Origin: Rotaria macrura
Taxonomy: Eukaryota > Rotifera > Eurotatoria > Philodinida > Philodinidae
Assembly: GCA_900239685.1 (NCBI GenBank)
Contig: OENT01000255.1
Coordinates: 62,001 to 126,000, forward strand
Direction: 5' to 3'
DNA length: 64,000 nt
Both the position numbers and the translations under genes were made by a program. Below are positions 43,201 through 53,202 of this stretch, piece by piece. Each line of letters begins with the position of its first letter. Position 1 is the first letter of the stretch. The notes below the pieces were generated by a model. It made no database searches, was not told where the DNA came from, and saw nothing but the letters and a program-made list of their open reading frames with translations.

Positions 43201-46200
43201 AATCGATAGCATATATCTCAATCTTATGATTGAACAGATGCACGCAGTTTAAGATATGAACTCGGCGAAAACTTTTTGAAGTGTCATTTGTATATGTATT
43301 TTTTCATTTTAAACGCATGAGTTATGGTTGATTTGTATCATTCTAATATCAAGATTTTATTGACAAGCTGCGATTTTATCTTCAACCTTGCTGATAAATC
43401 AGCATGTGCTTTTATTCTTATTATTTGATACTTGCGGATTCTTTAAAACTACCTGCTTTAAAAAAATATTAAAAGAACAAAATAATATGATTAAATATTG
43501 CATGAATTCATTCTCCTCGTTTAGTAATCCACAAATGGGTGGTAACACAATTGATGAACTTCTCAGCCGTGGTGATAGTGAAACAATAATGCAACAACAA
43601 GACTTGATCAATCAAAAGTAAGTTCATAGAATTAAGTCATCTATTTAGTAGACAGATGTCCCATATCATGTTGGTGTCTTGATATTCATTATCACTTAGA
43701 ATGTATAGACTTTTTACAAACGTTCAATGATTTTTAATATGAACAATAAAACTTAATGAATACGTGGATGGATTATGTTGAAGTGAAGATGTCATGAACA
43801 ATGCATTTTTGTCATATCGTTTTTTTAACTTTGATCTTTTGCCTGTATACATCGTGTGATACAGTCATAGAAATGCATATATGCTTTTCATTTAGTTTAA
43901 TTAGACGTCATCGAAAATTCATTGATTTTCTAACAGAACAGTTATAATTAGAATATTTCCAATCAATGGATTCTATTGATATATGCTTCTGAGTAAAGTA
44001 ATTAGGAAATTTCAAGTGGATAATTGTTTTCTTCATTAATCATATCGAGAGAGCTAATATCATTGTAAAGAGAAGAAAAAAAACTGTAATATATTGCCAT
44101 AGTAAAACGTTAAGCTTTGTCGATAGACTATATCTCAGTACCATTGGATGGTTAAAATTGTAAAATTTATATGTGTATATTTCTTGTAAATTATTTTCAG
44201 AACGAGCTCGATCGATATTACAACAAATCCGGAAACAATTAATCAACAAACAGCAACTTACGGTGATAGTGATCTTGAAGCTGATGTTAATACTTTACCG
44301 AACCTAAGTGATTTTATTCCCAATGATGTCCTTCAAGCTTTGTATCAATCACGTGAATGGAAATTGCAGACCACAATAAATGAGCTAGTACATACGGAAC
44401 GTACGCATTTAAAAGGTTTAAAAATAATGAAGAAATGCTTTCGAGAACCAATGGAACGTTTTCCTGGAATGAGTCCCGTTGAACTTGAATGTATATTTCG
44501 AAATCTTGATCAACTCATTGAATTACACAGTAAGATGAATATTTTCTGAATCTCTAAAAACAAAAAGAACAGTAAATGAAACTAAATTTTTTCCCCTCAA
44601 ATCTTTTCAGCTCAATTTAAATATGCATTACGTCAACATCGTGAAGAAGCAAAAGATCATGTTGTTCGTCAGATTGGTGATTTAATTCTTAAATTTGTAA
44701 GAATTCTTCTTTGTTCTATGAAATGAAAACAAAACAAAATGACGCTCTTTATTATTTAGCTTGATGGTGAAAAAGGCGAACTATTTGCTCGTGCGTGTGC
44801 TTATTTTATTGAAGATCAATCTCAAGCACTAAAATTAATCAAGAAAAAAGAGCAATCATCAGATTTTGCATCACTTATGCGAGTAAGTTTCGATGTTTAA
44901 TCTACTAAGATTTGAATCAATACTCTACACCGATTTGACACTCACTTCTCATAGAGTGTACTTACAAATGTTTATTATATAGCTATAGTGGCACTTGCAT
45001 ATAGAAAATGATCGAAGTAGAATTATTATTATTATTATTATCTGTAAAGAATTAATTAAATTATTTTTTCTATAAGTGTTATTTCCTTTTCTAGCATTTT
45101 CCGTTATCTTTTATGATAAAACTAGTTATGAACCATTGATCGAGATAAGAGTATGTTTACTGTGTTTTCAGAAATTCTTCCCCGAATGAATCCCAACACG
45201 ATGATATATCAGAACACTATAGGAACAAAGTTGTGTTATAACAAATGAAATATTTTCTCTTATTGTAACATAGTGAAAACGTAAAATTTCAGTGGATTTT
45301 GTTTTTCGTTCATTCATGTATGGATTGATAGAGCGTGAAAATTCGATGACAAATATATATACCATTTATTGTCAATTGATTAAGGTTTGACTGAAAAATA
45401 ACTTATTCACTATGATTACCCTAACATACATGAAAATGTGCTAATATTTCTAAGCAATTTGGTAAACTTATCTAATTCTTTGCTATGATGGATATAGACG
45501 AGTTTCATATCTCATTAGAATATTCAGGATCAGCATAAATTCTGGTATGCTTTATTTAGAACTTTTTCTGATGCAAAATATGTCTGTCGTTCGCCTCAGG
45601 CATATTCTGTTGAAATCTTACCTGTACTCCCACCAGGGGTGAATTTTTCATGCGGAAAAAGATTTCGTAAAACACACAAGAATCACAGTCAATTTTCACT
45701 CTAATCCTGAATATACTATTGATTTTGCCTTTTGATGAAATTATGATTCTAAAAAACTGCTAGGTAAGAGTCTCATACTCTTCGTTATACTACCAAACGG
45801 GAGAAAAATTTGATCTTCTAAAAAATGAAACAAAATTCAGGAAATCAAAATAGACACTCTTTTTTGCTGATGGTCAGATGATTCTAATGAGATATGAAAC
45901 TTGCCCGGTATTCATCATAATAAAAAAACTAGATAAATTTACAAAACTACTTAGACATACACATTTTTACGCATGTGAAAGTAATCATACTGAATGAATT
46001 GTGTTTCAGGCGATCAACTGTAAATTCATTCCAATAGCATTTTTCTACTCAGTTTTTCAGGCTGACAAAACAAGTGGAATAGATTTTTGATAAATCATAT
46101 CAAAAAAAGTGAATTCACCTGTAAAATTCTTCTCTTTTTTTAGTCAAACCATAATCAATTTACGATAAAAAGTATATATATATACGTGATTAGCTTTGCA

Positions 46201-49200
46201 AACTCTATCAAACCATATATAAATAAGCGAGAAATAAAATTCATTGCAATTTAGTATTTTCGCTCCTTTATATGTAGAGTATACCATGAATAAATAGTGA
46301 GAAACTGTATTGGTTAATTTTGCTCATATTTCACTTTAGTAATCTTGGATGTATGAAGGAGAGTTCATTTGAAAATTCTTTCGGTTTCACTTATTTTTAT
46401 TTTATTTCATTTACGCAACTCGAACACTCAATATTTTCCATGCTTGTCTTTATCAGTTATTTTTTGATTCATTTGATGTCTAATTGATCTTTTGTTTTCT
46501 TGCAGACATGTGAAGCAAATCCTTTGTGTCGTCGTCTAACATTGAAAGATTATTTACCATCGGTCATGACTCGTTTTACAAAATTAAAAATGTTATTTGA
46601 AGCAATGAAAAAATTTGTTTCGGATGATGAAATCGAAAGTGAAAAACTAAGTAAATCTGTTGAATGCGCTGATAATATATTGAAACGTATGAATTATGCA
46701 CGTTTGAAAAAAGAACAAGAAGCTTTATTAAAACAAATCAAATTGAATCTTGAAATACAAATGCCAAATGATGATAAATCAATTAATTTACAAAATCTTC
46801 ATGTAAATAAAATGCTATACACATAATAAGTATTTCGCATATTCATGTGATGAATTTTTCTATTTTAATTTTACAGGATTGTCTTGAAATATCAAATAAT
46901 CGTTTGATCTATTCTGGAACATTGAAATTATTACCAGATACAACAACACAAAAAACTGAATTTGAATGTTGTCTTTTTACGGATATATTTGTTTTCTTTC
47001 AAAAAATTCCTATACAACCATCGGAACAACGTGGCATTGATGAACCCTATCGTTATGTATTAAAAGAACATCAACGTGATGCGAATGCGGGACGTCATGC
47101 ACGACCACGAGCAGCTGTACCTGGAGCTCGATATACTACAGTACAAAATTTTATTTTAACACCAGTCATTCGGCTAGAACATTTATTAATCAAGAAGAAA
47201 GCCTGTGGAGGTAAGCATCATCATTGAGGGCTATGAAAAATGACAATGTTGTCGTACATCGGATTCGTTTTGTATGTTCACATAAGTTTGTCTCTAAATT
47301 GATGCATAGTTCAGTCAAGAGAACAGTTTCTTTTAAAAATGAAAGCTTTGTATGTCATGATTTGATAGAGTCTATTTGGGTTTAGAAATGAGTAAATCAT
47401 TTCTAAGAGATAGAATCATCGGTTTTCGGTTCAACTCTTTTTCCACTGGAATATAATACCTAAACGATTCTAACGAAAAGTCTTTTTTTTTGTATCTAAA
47501 TGTAATTTCAACGATAAACAGACATAACTTTATTTTGATATCGAGCAAAACAAAATTCTTTTGAAAAACAACCTAGTCTATATGAACACTTTCTGAGATG
47601 TAGAAATAAAATAACATGATTCTTTTTGACGATAGATAATATAGTATCAGTTTGCAAACGCAGATTATCGATAATTAGAATAAGCATAGATTTATGAAAA
47701 CTCATTGTTGTACTTTCTTCCAACTTGATCTGCTTATCTCAATCGTCTTTGATTTTGAAATTTTGTTTATTTGCGAGTATGAGTCTTACATAGTCACACA
47801 TACTTCCAGATATTCAATGAGTCATTGTTTTCCGCATCGGAAAAAAGAAGAACTTTCATTTTTGTTTCTTCAATTCTCATCGGTGATTTAGAAGGATTGA
47901 AAATATATTATTTATATTGTGTTTTGTTTTAGGTGCTCGTTCTTTTTATGTTATTGATACCGACAAAAAACAACTGATTGAAGTTGAAGCAAATTCTAAA
48001 GATGATCTTGAAAAGTATTTTTTTTTCTTCGAAAAATATTACAATTATTTGTGTTGTTCTTTTTGTTTTCATTACAGATGGTTAGAATGGATTGAAAAAG
48101 CTAGAAAACCATTCGAAAAATCGAAATCATTGAATTCATCATCAAGTGAAAAGAGTTTAACTACATCTTTGAATTCTCAATCGACAAGTTCATTATCGGC
48201 GTCATTAAAATCAATAACTCCGTAAATGAAAAATAATTAACGATATCTAGTTTTGTTTTCTTGTTCATATTTTCAGGTCAGCAATCATCGAAGAACAATC
48301 AATTATTCCATTAGTTGAACCGAATCAAGTAAAAATTATTGACAAGCAAACTTCAATCGAAGATACATCCGAATCATTGTTGAATACAATTCTTGAGAAA
48401 GATCATGAATTGAAACGTTTACTACATGAAAAAGAAATGTTACTTTCACGTCTACTCAATATTCCTGAAGATCAAATTAATGATACGCCAGGAAATGTAA
48501 GAACTGATCGAAATATGACTTCTTTCATTCTACATCATCAAATTTAGACATTTTTCATGAGAGTTTGATTCTGAACGAGACTGACTTGCCTGTATGAGAT
48601 ATGTCAACTGTAATCGATACAGATGATGCGAGTTATGAGAACATGTCGTCAGTAGAACTTTGGCATCTTCAAAACCTGTATACTTTGTTCTATGAAGTTT
48701 AGAAATTATTAAAACACGTACAGTTACGTTGTTTACGATGCATTCATACTACCCATGAATTTTAAAATATAATGTCTATAGTTTGAGTTCAGTTTAAATA
48801 TTTGATTCAATTAAATGAGTATGTTTTTCGTTTATACATTTGTATTGTATGATTGAAAAAATTTAGACTTGTGAAAAGAAATCATTTTCGATAGATATGT
48901 GTCTTGCATTTTTCACTACTTGCCAAGAAGAATATATGATTTTATGTTCAGAAAACGTCTTTGTCTTTAATGGAGATTATTCTTTTGATTTAATTGAAAT
49001 GCATGAAATGAAAGTCTAGAGAAATCTTTCGTTTTAATGTTACATCGTTATGACCATACCATTTACTGCGTATTAATAGCAGCTAAAGATCGATCACAAG
49101 AATATCAGTATAATTTAACATATCTCTAAAACAAAAATAAAATTTAGCTCTAGGAAATGTATTCGATTTCAAGACGTCTTGGCCGAAACAAACCATTAGT

Positions 49201-51308
49201 GATTGTTCATCTCTCAGGTCACTCGTTTAATTGTATGCCGATCATGCTGGGTGATGTAGTGCTGCTTTTACGGCTAGCACACCATTAGTATAGATACGTG
49301 AGAAGTTCAAGAAGTCAAAACGTAAGTCTTTTGGATCAAGCTTATCTTTTTGATAGCTTGGATTCATTTTTTAAAACGGAACAGGAGCTTACTAATTGAG
49401 CCGCTCGGGAGCTTCTCATGCCATCGTATAACAAAATTATTTTGCCTTCATCCTCGTATATTGAAGTACATGTGTCTTTAGATTTTCAAAGTTCTCTTGC
49501 TAGTGTAATGTTTCTCTCATTGTTTTCGAAATGTTTCTAATTTATTATTATCGTTTTTTCGTCTCTTAAAGCTTGCACTAGCCCATAAATCAAAAGCAAA
49601 TTCATCGTTAGAAGCAATTACGAACGCTGCTAGTTATCGTGAGTACATATATATATATCTATGGTTGTTTTCTTTTTTGATGATGCAACCTTGATCAAAA
49701 TGATTTATTTGTTTTTTAAATATTTATTTAGATAACCAATTGCTCGAAACAATAAGTCAAAGACAAAATCGAGCAGCAGAAGAAAAGAAAGTATCATCGA
49801 TTGACGTTCAATCATTATGGACACCATTGACGCTACTTGGTGAACAACTTACATTAGCTTTGGTAAATTAATTAATCATAAATGAAAAATGTCAAGTCAT
49901 TCATGTCTTTCGTTTAATTCGTTTTAGAAATTAACAAATCAACAAAAACCAGATGGATCCTTACTACGTGAATATCGTTTACACATTTCTGATAGTGAAA
50001 ATCCTATGTTACGACGAGATAGTAATTCAAGTAGTACATTCACCATAACACCATCATTACTAAGTGGAACATCTCAAGTATATTCAGATCTAAAAGATTC
50101 TGTATCAATGTCATCTTTGCATTCATCTGAATCACTTGGTTCAGTTGCCATACCATTACAAACACAAACATACAATGATTTGATTCAGTTCGAACGACGA
50201 TCACCATTACATAATGAGCAATTGTCATCGATAACCGATTTAGACGAAACCATTAAATCAACAACATCACAATCGAAACCACAACAATTACATATGGCAA
50301 CTGAAATTATTGAACGTTATGATGAAGGTGTTTTCGATGATGGCAATACAAGTCAAATCGAAGAGGATGAAAATAATAGCGTTGTTATTGCTGATAGTGA
50401 TGATGAAGATGAAATTGAACATTTTGATTCAACAGATAGTATTATTGCTTCTGTTGAGAATGCTCAACAGCAATCAAATAATTATTTATTACAAGGCAAT
50501 AATCTTCAAACTAATTTGGATAATTCAACAGAAGCTCAAACAGTTAATTTCGGTAAAATATTTTCGATTTTGAAAGATAAACAAACCTACAGAATAGAAT
50601 TGTTCTAAAATACTAGTTTGAGATGGAAGCCTTCATGATTTCTGTTCTCTTTTGACTATTTGTGCCGTTTACATAATTACTTAAATTGATGTATTCGAAG
50701 TGTTTACCTATTGACTCTCTCGTCTTATTTTTTGATACATGTTAAAAGCAGTTATCAAACGATTCCTTTTATGACGTATATTTCTTTTGGACAATGGTGA
50801 GTTTCACTTCTTACTTTGGATTTTATGTAACTTAAGAGTTAGTTTATGTTGAGTTACTTTTTCTTTCTACAAGAACCAGACGCATAGGCTGATGTCTAAT
50901 ATCTAATTGTTCATACTCGAAACTTCATAAGAGTATCAGTCGATAACAATTGGCATAATCTGTAGCAAATACATCTAGTTATCGACTGTTGAGAATTCCA
51001 ATGCAATCGAACAAGACTAGAATGAAAGAGTAAACGAGTAGTAGCAAGCGATGAGAATTTATGGAAGAACACATATGCAGGTTTTTAGGAATTAGACAGA
51101 CGAAAACGTACGAAGGAATTTAAAAGTTACTGTATGTACTAAACAACATCTAACTGAAGCACGGATATCTTAGATTTGATGGCAACTCTTTTGATTTTTA
51201 TTTGCAGATATGTACGAAGAAGAAGTCTACGACAATGTTAAATCTAATGATTCTTCAATTAACAATGATAACGACAAAAGTACATTACGCCAAACCAGCG
51301 ATGCGTGA
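28258..51308 (+). CDS. RhoGEF2: PDZ-RGS-C1-DH-PH Rho guanine nucleotide exchange factor (RhoGEF2/ARHGEF11-12 type)
   Basis: Activates Rho downstream of G-alpha-12/13. Thirty-six exons: 28258-28271, 28335-28372, 28452-28600, 31589-31646, 36483-36718, 36802-36939, 37658-37759, 37872-38045, 38445-38498, 38559-38591, 38659-38787, 38860-38967, 39024-39198, 40265-40397, 40474-40624, 40709-40814, 41506-41631, 41728-41910, 42095-42142, 42225-42269, 42334-42385, 42451-42519, 42580-42603, 43525-43617, 44201-44529, 44611-44696, 44760-44882, 46506-46802, 46877-47210, 47933-48014, 48078-48221, 48277-48496, 49572-49638, 49732-49862, 49928-50552, 51208-51308. All phases close: 1658 aa. PDZ at about 19-100 (DRFGYGLTVSGDNP to SGSYAQLTLLG), coiled coil 145-211, RGS-like 333-560 (NHKRTLG), C1 at 565-620 with every metal ligand (H-x12-C-x2-C-x13-C-x2-C-x4-H-x2-C-x6-C), DH about 860-1090, PH about 1092-1245, Ser-rich tail. 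A C1 between RGS and DH matches the Drosophila RhoGEF2 layout. Confidence 0.92.
28712..29329 (-). CDS. intronless nested gene inside a RhoGEF intron, unknown product
   Basis: A 205-aa minus-strand frame from ATG at 29329 to TAA at 28712, wholly inside RhoGEF intron 3 (28601-31588) and antisense to it. I do not recognise the product. The first 60 residues are Ser/Pro-rich and probably disordered. The remainder alternates hydrophobic and charged residues like a folded domain (FILEFYSTTLFIFP, EIRYTPEHVTIRYKTTLEL). The residue pattern, the codon use (many A/T third positions, as in neighbouring exons) and a proper ATG make it look real and not a chance frame. No signal peptide or membrane span. 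The lack of introns in a region where other genes are heavily split suggests a retrocopy or a young gene (inference). Confidence 0.6.
   Translation of the reverse strand: MDYISTMASGHHRTSSKSTNKALSSSSIIYPTISKLQSSIPLNPPQKNSISHQITIIKDLCQVNALNELYSIEKNNTRIQETVEVIPQPVSCERIFYSYTNDRTDLRSRESIQLNQNISNSMKFIDSSHNDHRFILEFYSTTLFIFPKQRNEKFITEIRYTPEHVTIRYKTTLELLAAKLRPSHENYYENINDYYQIVRDIFYRI
29330..31588. other. rest of RhoGEF intron 3
   Basis: AT-rich sequence between the nested gene's start and RhoGEF exon 4. It should contain the nested gene's promoter. No further coding sequence seen. Confidence 0.5.
32575..32597. repeat. (TA)n microsatellite
   Basis: Uninterrupted TA run read directly, within RhoGEF intron 4. 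Confidence 0.9.
33713..33750. repeat. TA/GTATAC-rich tract
   Basis: Near-perfect TA run flanked on both sides by GTATA/TATAC units, giving a roughly self-complementary block about 320 nt before the alternative first exon. Confidence 0.8.
34065..35201 (+). CDS. alternative first exon of the RhoGEF (or nested gene), 376 Ser/Thr/Asn-rich codons
   Basis: ATG at 34065 in a strong context (A at -3, G at +4), with an in-frame TAA at 34050-34052, opens a 378-aa frame that stops at 35201. Eight nt before the stop is a good donor (GCAG|GTAAAT, exon end 35193) in phase 1. That is the same phase as RhoGEF exon 4, so it can splice straight to exon 5 (36483) and continue AGSYAQLTLLG and all later domains (1948 aa predicted). 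Such an isoform would replace the first three quarters of the PDZ domain with a disordered tail rich in Ser, Thr and Asn. The end of the exon (KSETYDDHH) resembles SETYDLTK in RhoGEF exon 8. Alternatively it is a separate single-exon nested gene ending at 35201. No known domain is visible in it. Confidence 0.6.
   Translation: MATAISVRIPAGKLGTVRVDRTIDVYPASITNDDNDFNTTSSTPCIPTMASHRQLTKTMVTETPIPLIINHNEQEQLNDEEHCYVPITKWIDNTNGNNNTNKNTNNNLDDEQMSDIAVIYSLVRHTSNRRTSSPKIIVSPTITNHSNTSRSHIPKNYALEAPLTPVVTHTSKQAQIKTLSSTRTSVNSIPPPTSTQASSPSSSSSHLNTNLTLPIPPSIRIQTSTSFTSHDRPTVPTVAIKPRPYSFRTSTYSSHDIQTNNNTTSNIETPQSIRSHRSFRTAPRNVIERQISNLTGRVSQLHGSFLARLSDFTSSTSNRHRNRSLTSLNSQTVNTSNLNESDLRLTQSSSNTRRQRRTAKPRPKSETYDDHHRVNAGK
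35194..36482 (+). other. second part of RhoGEF intron 4
   Basis: AT-rich with imperfect ATT/TTA repeats at about 36223-36270. No coding sequence seen until the acceptor AG at 36481-36482. Confidence 0.5.
36940..37657 (+). other. RhoGEF intron 6
   Basis: A 718-nt intron whose donor runs directly into a short (TAA)n repeat. ORFs inside are short and in several frames; none continues the RhoGEF phase. Confidence 0.5.
39199..40264 (+). other. RhoGEF intron 13
   Basis: A 1066-nt intron between the KRTLG end of one RGS exon and the next. Nothing coding or structured recognised. Confidence 0.5.
40815..41505 (+). other. RhoGEF intron 16, inside the C1 domain
   Basis: A 691-nt intron splitting the zinc-binding C1 domain between its third and fourth cysteines. 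No other feature seen. Confidence 0.5.
42758..43011 (+). other. possible alternative terminal exons of the RhoGEF
   Basis: Between exons 23 and 24, a 140-nt open stretch (42758-42897) follows an AG, keeps the phase of exon 23 and ends at a GGTAG donor. A second piece, 42977-43011 after TTTCTAG, continues in phase to a TGA. Together they would end the protein after the C1 domain, without the DH-PH catalytic unit. The translation (for example HYLPSLVLHTRIIDHVDRLE) looks protein-like, but the first acceptor has no pyrimidine tract. The stretch cannot be an internal exon: it would break the frame of exon 24. Confidence 0.25.
43618..44200 (+). other. RhoGEF intron 24
   Basis: A 583-nt AT-rich intron before the first DH exon; nothing else recognised. 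Confidence 0.5.
44883..46505 (+). other. RhoGEF intron 27, inside the DH domain
   Basis: A 1623-nt intron with an (ATT)n microsatellite at 45022-45040. No nested gene seen. Confidence 0.5.
47211..47932 (+). other. RhoGEF intron 29, inside the PH domain
   Basis: A 722-nt intron; short ORFs only, none in phase with the flanking exons. Confidence 0.5.
48497..49571 (+). other. RhoGEF intron 32 with a less AT-rich patch
   Basis: A 1075-nt intron. The part at about 49180-49440 is visibly richer in G and C than its surroundings and holds several short imperfect inverted repeats. I could not match it to a tRNA or a snoRNA box set. Confidence 0.4.
50553..51207 (+). other. RhoGEF intron 35
   Basis: A 655-nt intron before the short last exon. 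Reading through it would stop the protein at 50608, so retention would remove only the last 33 residues. Confidence 0.5.
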
Positions 51309-53202
51309 ATAAGTTTGTTTTTGAAGTGAATGATGATTTGTTTCTGATTATATTTGGTGCTCTCTCTTTTTTCGCCATGATTTATCGTCTGATTTTCTTT
51401 GTTTTTTTTTTGGAAGCTCTATGCACACTAATTAGACATTAATTTGATTACATATATATACACTTATATATATATATATACATAAATATGCTATGATGGC
51501 CTGTTTTTAATATGCTTTTTAACAAAAAAAAAACATTTTTTCTTTCGTTTCTTATAACTCATGTCCGCTGCGATACCATCCAGAACAAAAAATCAACTAG
51601 ATTCTGTGCTAAATCTTCTGCTTTTTGTCAACTGAGAAACAATTCAAACAAAACATGTTTGAAGAATTTTTTTGTGTATTTTTTTTCGCGTTTGCTTGTT
51701 CTTGTTTTATGTACAGATTTCTTTTCTTTTTTTTTCGGTTGGCAGCTATGCGCATCTTCTTTCTTTCTACTTTTACTCGCAACGAACTTTTTGTGCGGAC
51801 TCTCTCGCTCTCTGTACACATACGGTGTGTGAGAATGTTGATTATTTTGGTTTTACGTTGTTCTCTCTCTCTCTTTCTTTTGAAGTATACATATATATAT
51901 TTTTTGCTTGTTGCTGCCTTCCACTTTGTCATCAACAAAAAAAAATAAAAGTCAATAAGTAGTGAATCATATTCGATTGATGAAATTTATTTAGCTGATT
52001 TATCTCGAACAAAAAAAAATTAAACAAATGGAGAGAAGAAAAACAAAAAAAGTTCGGAAGTTATTTTGTGTAAGAATATGAAAATCAATCAATAGAATTC
52101 TATACGAAAAAATCAGTGGTAGAAAACTAAATACAAGGACATGAAAGCACTTTGGAATTCTTTTAACACACGAATGAAAGTGGGAGGATTGTATTCTTCT
52201 AATATGAACGATTGACGTACGTGGAATAATTTTTTTTCCTCTCATTCCAAGTACATAAGTAGAATCGAAAATGGCGATATGAGTATTCAATCAATATGAG
52301 CCTGCTTCTCGGACGACGCCACTTAACAAAGCATAAAATTTTTAGTAGAATGCGAAGTTCCACATTTTCTGTTACCTTCTCTTTTGTTATCATAAGCATC
52401 ATAAACAAATCAATAGAAACCGAAATTTATCAAAAAGTCGCTAAAAATATTATTTTGTGCATTGTTTTTTTCTGTTGATTATGACTCCATCGTGAGTACG
52501 ATCATGAGAAAAAAAATGCGACGATACTTTGTACTACTTGGAATTTTGTGTTCTTTGAAATAAGCTTGTTGAAATAGTATTCACAAGATTTTTTCTGGAC
52601 GTTGAAAACGACCGCATTTTGATTTTAAGATAAAGTTCTTGCTTGAACTAACAAGCCTACATTGATACATGTATACATATGTATGATGCATCTAATAGAA
52701 AATTCAATCTACTGATTGCAGCATGTATGAAGATACGGATCGAGATTTCTCATTAGAAGAAAAAGCAAACCTATGCTTCCTGAACAGTATTAAACAAGTT
52801 TAAAAGTTTTGCTAGTTTAGAAGAACATTCCTGAAACAAGCGAATCATTCGATATGGATTTGGTATTGCAATATTAAAACAGTAGATGATGCAGAATGCA
52901 TGATCGTTTCTGCACTAATCCAAATAATTATGAATGTTCTTAGGTTTTCTGGTGACATTCATACATAAATTCAACATGCTTGTTTTTACTGCGAACGATG
53001 AGAAAGAACAGCAAAATGCTCAAAAGTATTACTTTTTCTCGTACATTGTTTACGTATAATCGCTGACTCTTAAATTTTTTAGTAATGTTCTATAATTTAA
53101 ATTCATGAAAATGAAATGAGGACATTTATTCAGTTCGAATTTCTCACCAACACACAAATTTAGAAAGAAAGAAAAAATATAGAAATTTTATCGTTCATTT
53201 TT
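51309..53202. other. convergent 3' region of RhoGEF and kinesin
   Basis: Holds a (TA)n run at 51465-51480 and pyrimidine-rich tracts at 51800-51900 whose translations account for the many overlapping ORFs there. AATAAA at 51944-51949 (plus) is a possible RhoGEF poly(A) signal. TTTATT at 53125-53130 is a likely minus-strand poly(A) signal for the kinesin, about 73 nt past its stop. Confidence 0.5.

Noticed and set aside
50040..50573. Frames on both strands overlapping RhoGEF exon 35 (50040-50228 minus, 50310-50573 plus)
   Set aside because: Out-of-frame and antisense shadows of the long Ser/Asp-rich exon 49928-50552.
51512..51962. Several overlapping 60-109 codon frames on both strands
   Set aside because: Translations of T-rich and CT-rich simple sequence in the 3' region between convergent genes; Phe/Ser/Leu or Lys/Arg runs only.
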